The notes: generated by a model from the letters alone, not told the origin. Positions 1 through 26,958 are shown, counted from the stretch's first letter. The stretch: DNA of 64,000 bases from Ascaris suum (GCA_013433145.1 CM024174.1:12467484-12531483); one strand, 5' to 3'. Numbers and translations are program-made.

Positions 1-3000
1 GTATTTGTATCTCGCTAAATGACCAACCGATTTTCAAAAGTTGATAATAGAAAATAAATTATGCAAAATAATGCCTCCATTTCTTTGATGAAAAGATTTG
101 TTTTTCTATAAGAAATGACCAATGTGAATGAAGATTTGGTTAGTGTAAATAATATGCAAAATTTTTTTTTGCATGTTTAAATGCTCATAATTCTGTTCGA
201 TGCTGAAAAGTTAGGGTAGAATTGAAAAAAACATCAGAATCTGCTCTTTTTCTAATTGTGTCATTTCAAAGTGAAGATACCCTGACGGTCAAAAACATGC
301 TGTCTGAGGGAAGTGTTACTATCAGCACTGATAGGAAGAATGTTGCAAGAAGAAAGGTTTCATTAATTGATGTCGAAACAGCTCCGGAAAGGCTAGCGAT
401 ACGCTCAAATATCAGCTTCTATGTCCTGAAGTATTCTGATCCCCTGGGTCAGAAGAAATGCTTGAGATAAAATCACGAGAATGGCTCCGGACCAGTAAAA
501 CCGTTTCGGTGCTTGTCGGTGGTTTTCTTTGCAATGAAAAGACGTTCGAGTTCTACGGTCTCAACAGCGCTGACAACAGCCGAGACGCTAGCTCGAAGGT
601 TGTTTTTCTCATCGAGGAACTCGGATAGTCCCTGGATATCCTGCAACACTTCACTTCGGTTTTTATGATAGCTGGCAGCATTTCGCAGATAGCACGGGTG
701 ACACGGACGCCTTGATGTATTGTGATGCAATATATCGATCTACCATCTTCAACGGTCGTACAATCCGTCCACAGAGCCGAAACTATTGCTATTTCCAATT
801 TTTTATTTGTCAAGCAGAAAAGAGAGATTCGCAAGCACTGCCCTCCCCTCACCTTCACCGACCGGCACAAGACAGTGCTATCGCAAAAAGCCCAAATCGA
901 ATCCTACTCGCAACCAGTTTTTTTTTTTAATTCTGCGGAAGCTGCTGAGAATCAACCTTGCCACCACGTCCGGCATAAATTCGCTTGCTTGAAACTTTTT
1001 GTTGCAAGCCCTGTATCGAATGAGTGACGTTCCAACACACCGATATGTCAAGACCGCGAATTTTCAATGATGTTTCAACCCACTAAAGCTTTATGTGAAC
1101 ATAATAACGCAGTGGTATGAACTACGCAAAAACGTCTCTTCATAGAAACCAAACTTTCCACAGCCGCAGAGACCCTCACGCTAAAAAATTTCTCACAGAG
1201 ACGTCGTACTTACAAAACCCAAAAGCGCTCCCCCACGAGCCTAGCGGGTTTCAAAAAAAAAAAAACCGTTCTCCCGCGATGTAGGTGTTTCGTCATATTA
1301 GGTCGCCGGTGAGGGATCCTCTTCCCGTCGCCCAACCACAGAGATCTTCGCCCATGACTCACCCTTCTGTATCCCAATCTATGCCTAATTTTATAATGTG
1401 CCTGTATCAGTAACACAGGTGTGTTTGTGTATTTCTTCACAGAAAAGGCGCTAATTACTTTTAATAGAAAATAAACAAAAAATGATAATAGACTTGCAAA
1501 CAACGATCACTGAGTTGGTGCTACGAAACGAATCAGAACATCACAACAACGATCATCATCTGTTTGATCTTATCAATCGCCATCACTGAATCCCATTCGT
1601 GCATAGCTGATTCATCGTTTCATATTTATAGTTCAAAATGTAAATATCGTCAACAACTCAAAATTCATCGGCATCGCACTAGCAGTGGAAATGAATTTAT
1701 GCAAATTAATTTACGTAACCTGCATTTTTTTTTTGCCTAAAATGTATTATTTTGGGATCTTTTAGCCGCTAATCGTCATATTCGTAAAATAATTCGATAT
1801 GAAGACATCTTAGCAAAATAAGTAAGAAAAAGAAAAACCGCAGGTCGATTATTATTACTCCTAGTCAGAATATCCCCCTTTATTGATCACAGACTATAGT
1901 TATATATACGTCTAATAAAAAAATTAAAAATGTTACATAAATAAGTGAGAACTGAAAATAACTTCCACGGTACAAATAAGCGCAAATAATTTCTACAAGA
2001 ATATAACAATGCATATAAAGCAAGAATTTTTGAATCCCTTCAATAAATTTTGCAATCTAATTATATAAGAAACTCTTCTATCTAGCTTGTTTCGATAAGG
2101 GATTTTGTTTAATATTCGCTATGTCTATTTCATAGCATAACCTTTATTTTGATTTCATCTCATTTTTATCTTTCCATCCACCTCCACTCTATCCCTTCCT
2201 CGTTAAAATAAACTCGAGAAATAGTTGCAAATAAACAATCAAGGTACAATCTTCAGCAACAAATTTCCAAAGTCAATTTCTAATATCCCACTTTATATCT
2301 TTTTGTGGGTGTATCTAAAACCATTGTGATTGGCTATGCATGAAATCATGCCTTTCCATATTCACCGTAATCATCAAATACTGTAGACTACTAGAACCAT
2401 ATACTCATTACGTAAGCTTTCATGCCCACAACGGCGACAACGAAGTCGCGCGGCCTATAAATAACCGTTAAACTATGTGATACTATCAGTTATACATGTA
2501 TGAATACAGATGGAGGATGAACTTTCAAAGCTGCAATATTATATTATGAATCATTATAATGCAATCTGAAATTCCGACTGGCCAGGCATAAAGATGACCC
2601 ACAAATGGAATATTTTTCAATATTCATTTCTCAAATAAAGAAGTGGCATTACTTCTTGATGTTGTTGAACAATCGAGACTGAATATAAATGAAACGATAA
2701 ATAAATACACTAAAATATAAACTAAACTACATCATTTAAACCAATAGAACAACGAAAAGGAACAACAGTGAAAGACGAACGTGCATTATGGTACGACGAA
2801 TCACTATGAAACCTTCTATGACCAATGCCTTCATCTGTGATTCATAACAAATAGGAAATCGATCTCGTAAAGGATCAAAAATTAAACGAACAAATTTGGC
2901 ATCGATCCAAGTTTCGGCTGAGATAACGATATATTTGTCTACCGCAGAAAATCCACAACAAATAAGATCAAATGCTTAGAGCTAGCTCAGAATGCAAAAA

Positions 3001-3473
3001 GCAGCTCATTTTCTCGAAGACCGATAAATATCATTTCGTAATGAAATTCTTGACTTAAAAAATCCTTTTTAATAATATAAAAAAGTGAAGAAATATTGAT
3101 TTTAGTGATGGAAATTGCTGACGATTCACTTCATATAAATATTAAAACGTCATTTATGAGGTGGGAAAGAAAAAACAAAAAGTTGGATGATGCGAAATAA
3201 ATTCCATCTCTCCCCCACCATATATCTTAATAATATCCATAAATAATTCAATATAAACGTGATCAAAAGTCGATTACACGATCACCTCTCAAAAAATTTA
3301 TGTGGGAAATATTTACGAGATCGTCGAATTTATAAATAAGGAAGAGCCCTCATGTGTTTTCGCCTATTATACTTTAATGATGGCAGAATACAAAAAAAAA
3401 AAAAAAACACGAACAATACCAAAGAATAAAGATTTGAAAATACTGTTGCAAAATTCAACTGGTCACACAACTG
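1..3473. other. non-coding stretch downstream of the PDZ gene, with an ORF relic
   Basis: AT-rich sequence beyond the stop codon of the minus-strand PDZ gene. Apart from a GC-richer patch at about 473-930 (listed separately) I see no convincing exon, RNA gene or repeat array. The small ORF at 222-470 begins with TTG and has no splice partner. The 3' untranslated region of the PDZ gene must lie at the right-hand end, but I could not find a clear AATAAA close to the stop. Confidence 0.5.
473..930 (-). pseudogene. possible relic of a coding sequence or transposon
   Basis: This patch is clearly richer in GC than its flanks and carries two overlapping minus-strand open frames, 870-553 and 730-473. 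The second reads as plausible protein (for example QDIQGLSEFLDEKNN and VETVELERLFIAKK) and ends at a stop at 473. An acceptor-like TTGCAG lies in front of the QDIQG segment. Neither frame starts convincingly at an ATG, and the first breaks where the second becomes protein-like, which would fit a frameshifted relic. I do not recognise the family. It could also be a 3' exon of a gene whose other exons I cannot find. Confidence 0.25.
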
Positions 3474-16938
<13,465 letters not shown>

Positions 16939-17022
16939 GATGACCACCGGCTATACAGCGAAATTTTACGGTCGATAAAGAGAGTGACCGCTGAAACATT
17001 TTCCCATTAGGAAGGTCAGTGA

Positions 17023-17125
17023 TTATGAATCATGACCCTTTTATCTGACACCTCCTCCCCCCTCATCCCTTTATAAAAGGGGAAGGGAAGAAGGTGTGGG
17101 TGGTGGAGGGGGTATGATTCATAAT
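17023..17125 (-). promoter_or_regulatory. foldback with TATA-like core, candidate PDZ-gene promoter
   Basis: Arms TTATGAATCAT at about 17023 and its complement near 17115-17125 enclose C-rich and G-rich halves around CCCTTTATAAAAGGGG. TATAAA is readable on the minus strand at 17075-17070, about 130 bases before the ATG at 16938. An acceptor-like TGTATAG lies about 12-15 bases before that ATG, so the leader may be trans-spliced. The promoter role is inferred from position only. Confidence 0.35.
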
Positions 17126-17287
17126 TTAAAAGGTTCAACAGGGTTTCAATTATTACCGATTATTTTCATTTTCAAAAGCAACAATAATTCATACATAACG
17201 TCATGATAAAAATAAAGTAGTGCACCTAATTTTATTGATTTGACTAGCGCTATAGCACGAGGTGTTACGATTCTCCCTCCTCCCCCT

Positions 17288-17302
17288 CCCCCCCCCCCCC
17301 CC
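17288..17302. repeat. C15 homopolymer
   Basis: Fifteen C upstream of the PDZ gene. Confidence 0.95.
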
Positions 17303-17524
17303 ACTGCGGTGCTATTTGCATATGACCGAAATAAAATAATAAAATTTTAACAGCTAATTTAAGTGGTAATAACTGGCAATTTTGAATTGCAAACATTTTA
17401 AATTTATCGCTAACAGAAATTTCATACAACGATTTTTTTTTTTTTGGATATGAGGCATATCATTTTCATTGAATTTTTCGGCCAACTCGATCTGTGAAAG
17501 ACCAATTTCTTCGAAGTTGAATTT

Positions 17525-17536
17525 CCCCCCCCCCCC
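17525..17536. repeat. C12 homopolymer
   Basis: Twelve C, about 220 bases from the C15 run at 17288. Confidence 0.95.
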
Positions 17537-20500
17537 TCCCCGCTAGTTATAGTTTAAATTAGATCGAATTATTTGATGAATAATATCTTCAATTGAGTTT
17601 AAAATTGAAAAGAAATTTATCTAACGAAAGAAATGAATTATTTGAAGAAAAATTTTCAATTTCTATTTTGAGTTAAATAAATCTCAGATGAGAAGATAAG
17701 TACTTTACGAAAGGACAACGATATGCACTTTTTGCAATTTGCAAAAATCAAATCAGCCATTCATATAAATAATTAAAAACTCTAATAAATTGTCTAATAG
17801 CAGTAATATGTTTGAGCGGCTAAATAAATGATGCCGCCACCGAAAGAGTATTCCAATGATGCTACTGGAAATTCGAACTTCCTGATATAAGAGAATAAGG
17901 TTGCGCTGGAAATTTTTAATTTTTTTCGGAATTGACACCTTTCACGATCTTAAATAAATCTCAAATATTTATGAATTTTGACGGGATGATTTCCACATTT
18001 ATATTGCCCCAGTGCTTCGATTATTTTGTTTCTATAGACAAACACTTATAATGTAATTGCATTTCATTTAAAAAAAAAATTTTTTTTTCATTCCAAATCT
18101 CACATTTTTCGAAAAACTGCACTCAAGAAATTAATTTCCGTTCATACCGATGTAAAAATATATGAAAAGAAATTTTATATTATTAATAGGGGTTTATTAG
18201 ATGTCCAATGGAGCTTCAACTCAAGCTCGGGTTTATTAGGTAAGTTGAAGATATAATTTCAGGTGGCATTTGTTTTTCTCGAGCATAAACTAACAGATGA
18301 TATAGACGAAAAAAAGTCATAATTATAGATAAATTGTCGCAAAAAATTTGCGAAAATTTTTACAAGTTGTTTATATTAAAGGTAACAGCTGTTACCTGCC
18401 TATTAAGGTACAAGGTAACAGCTCTTGAAGATTCATTTATATTTATATATGCTAGAGCACATAGTCTGTGCGCTCAAATGTCAAAAACATACCTGTTCAG
18501 TATGCAATTAAAAGAAGCGCCGCTGACTCACATCCACTCTTTGATACGCCAAACGACAACATTGAATGCAATCATTCGGGAATATATTAGAAATTTCACT
18601 AGGTATTTGAATAAATTATCGCAATTAATTCTGAGATGTTTATGAAAATATTTCATCGGCATATTTATTCAATTTATAATAATATGCATTATTAAAATAA
18701 AACTCAATTAAATATATATTTCTGAATAATATAATAATGAATATTATGCACTATTTTTGCAACAAGCATTCATATACGATTCCTTCTGTGGAAATGGACA
18801 ATGGTCAGTGGTCTATGCATATGGTCATTAAAACCTGGTCAATAATGAATATAACTATAAGGTAATAATTGGCAACTCTAAAATGTTAATCCTCTTGAAG
18901 ATTCATTTATATAATTTATGAGAATTAAACCAGCTGACTGTCACTTATTTACGAAATATTCAAATGAGATCTATGAGCGGATAAATTCGATTGAATTATA
19001 TAAATGAATTTAAGAACAAATTTGAATATTTAATCGTTGCTCATTACTAATAAATCAGCTGGTGAATTTAATAAAAATATATTTTAATTTTAATTTTCAT
19101 TCGTATCCCAATATATATTTACGTTATCGATCCATTAGTTCCTAAAAGATGTTTAGTTTAAAAAGCGCTCTTCATAAATCACAAAGAATCGAAACTATAA
19201 ATAATGTCCTTCTTCGTCGATTCGTTGTTCATTCAAACGATATTATAACGGAAGGATATCCTCTAAATCTTAGTACGTAATACAGGTATAAAATGAATAT
19301 CTAAAATTGAGCAGTTTAAATAAAATTTTTTGAAGCGAAAATACATCACATACGGAAGCTACTAACAGAGATGAAGAAGATGAGGGCAATATCAACGGTA
19401 ACCAGAGTAAATAATGAATGAATGACCTTCAAAGGTCATAACATATTGAGGGGGAATGCGGTATCGATAAACAAATGGATCTGTTTTGCGCTTATTGCCT
19501 CAAATGTCTCCGCAGAGGTTTTTTGTTTCCCCGCCAGCATTTATAAAAGGGCAGACGGTATTGCAAACGTTGATAGCTTCATTATCTATTAGGGTGGGTT
19601 CCATACCGCATAGTGCGTCAAGGAATATCCAAAATAATACTTACTACGAAACTGTTTTTACCTTCAAACTTCAAAAGGTTCTCTGTGATTATGAATTTGC
19701 TGGGAATCGGTCGATGAAAGGTTGATTGTAGGCAGAGTCTACCTTTGTTCTCAGATTCCCGAAAAGGTACTGCAGTGGTATAGAATGTTTAAGATATGTA
19801 CATAAGAATGTGAACAATACTCCTTAGGTAAGTATTGGCTGGCTAACTGCTGCAACGATTTTGTCTCTTTATGCAAAATTTTTCAAAAATGATAGTCCAT
19901 GCATAATGTTTATTTATATACATATATGACACATATGTGGCAAAACTTATGTGCAGATTCAAATATGCAAATTTCAGACTTTCCTGTCTAAAGGTGAAAC
20001 TGTGTGCAATCTGATTTGGACGCTCCAGTCAATACGCTAAAATATACCTATCAAATTCCCACCCCGCATACTTTTTTGGTTTTACTCGTCACTATAAGAA
20101 GTCCGAAGATTAATATATATACCTATCTTGTGGTAACATAATAGTACTGATGCACATGATATACACCCAATGATGACCTCCTATATCATATTTCATTCCT
20201 GTCGATCAACTTCAGCATAGGCTAGGCACATTCAATGGCGACGGGAAATTTGCATATATTTTGCAATGGCCACATTGTCCTTTTATGTGTGTTTAGTGGT
20301 GGAAAATCGATTTTTTTTTTTTGCGAGGGATTTGTAATGGCGATCGGATCGGTTAAAATAAGACGGCATTGCTCAAAATATCTCAATTTCCATCGATAAT
20401 CTTATGCGATTGTTTATATGGCGAGAAGGAATATATCAGTCTGCTTGGCAAATGCTATTTTTTGCGTTGACAATCTCGTCGAGTGACCTCTCGACACTCT

Positions 20501-20538
20501 CGTCAATGCTAACAATTATCATCACGTTCACAACTATA

Positions 20539-23500
20539 TTAACGTATAGTTTCATCGTTGTTTCGTTGAGTGCCACCTTTCTTCGAGAGTTTAGAATTGC
20601 CTCTTTGTGATTGTCCATAACCACGTCCTCTATGAAATTTACTTCTGACAGCAATCCGAGTCAAGTGATTTTTTTTGGTTTTCGTACGCGATGATCCTGT
20701 TGTTTTTGGAAATGGATGAATTAGCGATTCTCTACGATATGAGATCACACTCGCTATAGCACTCTTTGGAGAAAAATCCTCATTGAAGGTCTGAAATATT
20801 ATGTTTTTAACTATTTTCAAGTAAATAAATCAATGGAATGGGATGTTCAAATTGCTTCATTATTGCATTCAATGTTCAAACACATTCATTAAAGTGGATG
20901 AATATGTCTAATTGCTTATGCGGAGGTTAATATCTATTTATATCAAGGAGAGTATATTTATTGGAAGCGTTTTTTTTAAATCTTGCAAGCAGAATTTCCC
21001 TCTTAATTTGCCTCACAACAAAAAAGCTCTCATTGATGAAGTTATGTTCTTAGACATCAGTATACATCTTGATCATAATACTGACAATTACTTGATAAAA
21101 GTTTCATTTCTACTCGCTTCTTATCTTTATCTGTGGAATAAAAAAAAAAAAGTTGTCAGAAGCAAAAAAAAAAACTTTATTTACCTTCATTAATTGGTAA
21201 ACACTTCTACAGGTCAACTATAAAGATGATTTCCTAGCAAAATTTAGTCACTCGAACACAAAATGAAAAATTTGATGCTATTATCTGATTGGTCTTAATC
21301 GACGCTAACAATAGGATTTAATTTGCCGACGCTGAAAATTCTTATGGAATCCGGACGGGAAAGTAGACGGACTGATCCAGCTAATATTGCACACCATCCT
21401 ATCAAATTTTCTTAATTTTTTTACAGCAATAATCTATTCGTAGTTATTGTGTTCCGTTTGAAATAAATCTAAACGTTTTGGGAATAGAGCTAAAGTTTGA
21501 CTTTCATTTTCTAAATTATTTGCTGTAGGAAGCACTAGCCATAGAGAATCAATGAATTAACGAATACCTTGTCGATTTCTTCGAGTTCTTTACGTACCTC
21601 GCTTGCGGTCGGTCTTCTTTTCGGATCTTGATCCCAGCATTTCCTCATAAGCGTTACGATTGCTTCGGGCATATCTTCTGGACTTGGCATTCTATATCCT
21701 GACATCACCTGCATGCATTTCAATCGTCATATGGTGACAAACATCTTTTTGTTCTTTTACAGACAATCTAATCGAAATCGCAGGTGGCCAAGTGCTTAAC
21801 TCTTACTGGCCACAATCGTTAAGTCAACATACTACTTTGTGAACTGAATAACACTAGTCGAGGAGCATGAGTTAAAATCAGTAGGATTTTCTCTTGAAAT
21901 TGCTTTAAAAAACATTCTTTCTCGCAAAAAAATAACGGTTATGAAATGAATTATGATGCAATAATTATGAAATTTTGCCACTCGTTGCAATAATTAAAGG
22001 TATATTCATTAACCTTTTTTCTAACCGTATATGCTTTCCATTTACAGTATGGTGAATTATAAGGTATTTCAAAAAACTCCCACAGAGTTACCGCGAATGC
22101 ATAAATATCCGTACAGAAGCGTGTCTCTCCAGTGCGCCATACCTTCAATAAAGCCACAAAATATTTAATGCTTCATGCAAATATTAATTAGATGAGTTCT
22201 AGAAAGGAGTGGAAAGCATGAGGAAGGAGAAAAGTGGAATAATAAGCATAAATTAATTGGGGATGAAGTCCGATACTACAAGAATGAAAAATCGAAAGCA
22301 ATAATGCAATAATGCACATGCATAGTTTTGAAAAGTATAAGAAGAATACAAATTATTCTATACAGTCTTTTCATTAAGAACGCAAGAATAGACTTTTCAG
22401 TAATGGCAAATCTCCTGGTGGAAGTGCCAAATTTTATAAGGTAATTCTCATAAGATTGTTTAAGTTCTGATTAATAATTAGTTCCTTTGATTAGATTCGG
22501 CGATTAGCTGAGCTGAGCGAAACGGTCTCTATGTACTTTGACTCATTCGCTTTTAGTAATGATCGGGTTCATGAAAAAAGGTGCTATGCAATTAAAAATA
22601 AAAAAATAGCATCCCATTTTGTAAAAGACGAGCGATCATGCAAATTATGGTGTAATTTATGTAAATTTGAGTCACTAGAGAATCGCTAGCAAGGTGCATC
22701 TATTGTGCCTTTATTTATATGTTCTTATTCGCATCGTTGGTGGCCTAATTCCCATGCTCTATCTCTAGGAATCGAAGTTTACAGAAATGTTGAATGATTA
22801 GTAAAACTGCAATGTTTACAATAGAATCTCTCATAATAGTCCACTTCATTTTAATTATGGAATTGAATCACTGAATTCACACAATGCAAAAATTCACAAC
22901 AAACCTCAGGAGCAAGCCAGCGAACATTCTGAGGTTTATTCAGATCGATCTTGTAAACCAAAGTCTCTCTGCACATTCCAAAATCCGCCAACTTCAGCAC
23001 TGATCCTGAGAGTAGACAATTCCGCGTAGCAATATCTCTACAAGATCATTTTGTTGCGTAGAATTGCACCCATTTTCGTTATTTTTTCTGTGACATATAA
23101 TTAAATGGTTGCTTACTTATTCAAATTTGCTTCTTAGACAACAGCCAAAAGAAACAACCACAACAGAATGCAAATCTCAACGGACAAGCATAAAACATCC
23201 TTAAATCTTTAAAGCCATATAAAATAGCGGCTAAAAGGCAACTCATTAGGTGATTGTTGTCATACAGAAACCGCTTATATAATCAGAGCGGAAAGAAACA
23301 AGTGGTATTAGGTAGAAAAGATTATTGAATATGAATTTTTTGAAGACAAACTCTAAGTATAGTTGTGCAATCTGCAATAAGCAGGATGCTAGAAATACCT
23401 ATTTATTTGAATCAATACTTAAGTATATTCGTAATTTTCCACTACAACATCGGGTTTTTTCGTTGGGAAATCAACTAAATGCTTAGATGATGGCATGAAT

Positions 23501-25970
23501 TTATACCGAAATAAATGCACTGCTTATTTCGGCTTTTTTTTTGCCATCTCATGAACAGCTTAGGAATAGCATTCCTCGAAGACAATAGTGATTTCAGGGG
23601 AAAACGATGTTATGCCAAAAATCGGCAACATTGATAACATTAAACGGTACAATGCTTTGTTGAGGTATTAGGGTAATATTGCAGGATATTGAGAGATAAC
23701 AGTTAAGCGAAATACTGCATTCAATGCCTCACCTGTGAATACATTTTTTGCCGTGGAGATATTCGATGCCTCTTGATGCTTGACATGCCATATTAACACG
23801 TGTAGCCACCGTGATAAGTAATCCACGTTCTCGTAGCCTATCCTCCACAGATCCATCCTGCAATTACCTTCGAGACTTTGCACCATTCGTTCTTTAAATT
23901 TTTTCTCAGTAATCGTATGGTTAATGTTCCTACGATCAGGTGATGCAGTAAATTGGTCAGCTTACTGCGTAAAATAATCATGGTTTTAGACCAGCAAGAT
24001 AGGTTTCACTTACGAGGATATTTAACCATTACCGATCAATACTCCTGTTGCGATTTTGGTACATAATATTGTTCAACTATTTGTAAAATATCAATTCGAA
24101 CCTTACAAAATTCCATAACTAGTAGATAGGGAGGTCGATCAATGATATAACCATAGAAGTGAACAACATTAGGATGATCGTAGAGTTGCATAACACGTGC
24201 TTCCTTCATCATATCAATTAAACCTTGTTCAGTTTGTTCTTCATAATCGAGCCTTTTCACTGCTACTGGTAGACCGCCGTCTCGTTTTAGCTCTCCTTTA
24301 TATACTGTGCCATAAGCGCCACTTCCAATCTTCAAAATTAAATATTATTGATTTAATGGTAAGGATGTGTGTACAATTCACTTTCACTCTCTTTTCCTCT
24401 CTCTCTTCCTCTCTCCCTCTAATTTCGACTTTATTAGGGAACAATTCGAATCTTTGAGAAATTCTTTGAGAAATTTATAGCGAAAAGGCAAAAAATCTAC
24501 ATTTATCGAATTTCTTTAAGCAAATTTCTTTGATATGAATATCAAAACTTTAATACCAATGTTGAAAAAATTCTTTCAAAGCTTCAAAATCTTCTCACCG
24601 AAAAATAAAAAATTCTTCACTCTTCTATTCTCGCGAGAAAATTTCGATTTTGCTAATAATAAACTTATGATCATCGATACAAATAAGCGCATAATTATGC
24701 ATTTACGAAAAACTCCCTGAAGAAGCAACAAATGAAGCATTATTAAGCATATCATAATCCCTTAAAAGAAAACAAACAAACTTGAAATTGCTGAGAATAT
24801 TTTGCGAACTATCCCGAGAAAATAAACCTTTTTTTGTAATTTAATATCATTATGATTGAGTTGATATTTTCCTTTCGGTATCGGATGTTTCAATTGAAGT
24901 GTTTCACCATTATTCACACTCAAATTTCGTGTTTGATAATAGTCGATTAATGTTTTCACATTTGCGAATGATTTTCCCTAAAAGTGATTTTTTTTTTTCT
25001 TTCTTCTTATAGCACTAATTATATCATCGAATTCATTTTCATGAATTATTTTTAAGAATTTTAGTTTCTTTGTTTTTTTTCTTTCTTCGAAAATTTCTAA
25101 GCGTTTCTTTTATGAGCGGAAAAATGCGCCATTATGGTCAAATAAGTTTAATGATCGCAATAAAATCGTATACGTGAAAGTCTATGAGGTGAAAAATACT
25201 TCATCACTTATCGCCTATGTAAGTAGTTGAGTGCTTGTTTGCTCATTCATTGCCGTTTGTGATTTTCTCATTGCGCCATCTAAACATCTCGTTGAATTTT
25301 GCGCCTCAATTTGTGTGATTATTAAATGCGTATTAGAGAGTTTATACCCATTTTAGTTTTTATGTTTATTTTTATCGATATTTCCCTCTCTATACATTTC
25401 TACGTTATCAACAATATAAGCAGACATGATCGTTTTATTTTTAAGAAAAATATGCCATCATATAAGGCGTAGTAATAATTTTATTTTTAGTGAAATTTCA
25501 TTGAAACGTTTAAATGATGCAGTAAATTTCGATGAAATTCATAAGAGATTTAATTGAGTGAATTTTAATTTTTTTTTTTTTAAGGCTTTTCTTTATATTC
25601 ATTAGCGCTTAAATGATACGACTGCATTGACAAACTTGCAGTGAATAATTTCGCCTCAGAGTAAAAGTGCTTAAATGGTACGATTGCAAAAAGTCGATTT
25701 TGGTGCGTTGAATATGAATGGTAATTTCGCTTCAGAGGGTCATCAACGTCAAAAACGACCTACCATGATGCGGAATCCGTTTTCGAGGCGTTGTATATCG
25801 ATACGTCTCGGCTTACCAGCTTTTTTTACGGCAAGCACAAGTTTATTACGTGTATGATTCGGTTCGTTTTTCGATTGAATCAGAAAATCACCATCTTCTT
25901 CGAGTAATTTATTCGCATCTTCATCTAGCAATGCCCCATGATAATATTCCAAATTAAATTCGCTTCCCAT
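20539..25970 (-). CDS. SH2 domain non-receptor tyrosine kinase, Fer/SPE-8-like, basic C-tail
   Basis: Eight exons: 25970-25764, 24977-24828, 24329-24102, 23857-23733, 23037-22905, 22142-22014, 21708-21568 and 20790-20539. All phases agree and give 454 aa. Residues ~9-105 form an SH2 domain (YYHGALLDEDANKLL; VKTLIDYYQ). The kinase domain runs ~118-371: glycine loop GSGAYG (121-126), VAVK Lys144, helix-C Glu162, HRDIATRN with catalytic Asp238, DFG at 255-257, WLAPE, and the C-lobe CWDQDPKRRPTASEV. By these residues it should be active and phosphorylate protein tyrosines in the cytoplasm. Residues 372-454 are a basic tail (RSKFHRGRGYGQSQRG). The layout without an F-BAR region matches the short Fer-like kinases that nematodes have multiplied, some of which act in sperm; that role here is only an inference. 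The usual SH2 motif FLVRES reads FLIQSK, so the phosphotyrosine-binding Arg is Gln32. The exon 7 frame also runs on to a TAG at 21535, a possible alternative end without the tail. Confidence 0.93.
25603..25740. repeat. diverged tandem duplication in the first kinase intron
   Basis: Two adjacent segments share GCTTAAATG-TACGA-TGCA near their starts (about 25606 and 25669) and AATTTCGC-TCAGAG near their ends. It lies in intron 1 beside the donor of exon 1. Confidence 0.5.
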
Positions 25971-25980
25971 GAAAAATGCT
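25971..25980 (-). promoter_or_regulatory. splice acceptor just before the kinase ATG (probable trans-splice site)
   Basis: GAGTTGCAG ends at 25979, leaving only 8 bases (CATTTTTC) before the ATG at 25970. An acceptor this close to a start codon with no upstream exon in frame is what spliced-leader addition leaves in nematode genes. A very short cis-spliced 5' UTR exon is the alternative. It also supports the chosen start. Confidence 0.5.
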
Positions 25981-26958
25981 GCAACTCGAACGCTTTTGAT
26001 AGACGATAGCGAAAGTTGCAGGCGGACATTTTTTTATGACCACTGCAATCTCCCATCCGTTCATCGATCTGTCATATAACTACTTATTAATAATTACGTT
26101 CACCTCCCACCTGGTCATCCTGACCTTCTCTTACTTGGCGTTAATTCGCATGATTTTGTTGTAAATTGAGTTGTTGTGAGGATTACTTGTATTCGGATAC
26201 TGTCTGATCCATCGTACTGGATCGTCGATTGACCTAGGTTCTCTCGTATTTCTCGCATAGCATTTCTTCAACTCAATTAGATCTTACTGCTGACGTGAGG
26301 TTCTACTACCCATCACTGCAGCTACAAATTATTAGCTTTAATCATGAGGTAATAACTTGCGGCGATCATTTACAAAGGTATGGGGGCTTGATATTAAACC
26401 TTTAATCCTCTAGCTGCACATAGTCGCGTACTTAAGAATAATAGTGTGGAGTGCTCTAACTCTGTTCGCGAATTTGCAATAAAACCACCACGACTACATT
26501 GCTGAACGCAACAAATATCATCTTCAAGGATTCTATGATAAACTAACCATTCAACGTTCAATAACGAATAAGAAATAACACGTACATCAAAGAATTATTT
26601 CCTTCTCATCTTTTTTATCATCGTGAAGTCGTTCTCATGTAAATTCGTCGTCGTTTAATGTTATCATTTAATCTTGAAAGATTACTATGCAAAAATTATT
26701 TCGTAGAATTTTTTAAATCATAGAATGAAAGTCAGTCTTAGTTGAAAACTTTTTTACCAAAGGGATTATGCAAATTTAGTGTAAATTCTCTTACGCGTAA
26801 AGAAATTCTCATATTATAGGAGAAATTCGTAGAACGTTATCAATCTGTTAATGAAACATTCTCGTTTCAGAAACGATAGAAAATTATACTCGCTTCATCG
26901 GCTTTTCTTATAACCAAATTTAGATTTTTTTTTTCATAGATATGTGGTGATTGGGGCT

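Larger units (their letters stand above)
16939..20538. other. intergenic region between the PDZ gene start and the kinase gene end
   Basis: Both flanking genes are on the minus strand, so this holds the promoter of the PDZ gene (right of 16938) and the 3' flank of the kinase gene. It contains C15 and C12 runs, a foldback with a TATA-like core near 17.07 kb, a perfect 16-base palindrome at 18381-18396 (GGTAACAGCTGTTACC, an E-box CAGCTG in its centre) and a direct repeat CTCTTGAAGATTCATTTATA at about 18422 and 18892. No supported exon was found. Confidence 0.6.

Noticed and set aside
24197..24457. plus-strand ORF opposite kinase exon 3
   Set aside because: Antisense shadow of the exon that encodes the glycine loop and the VAVK lysine.
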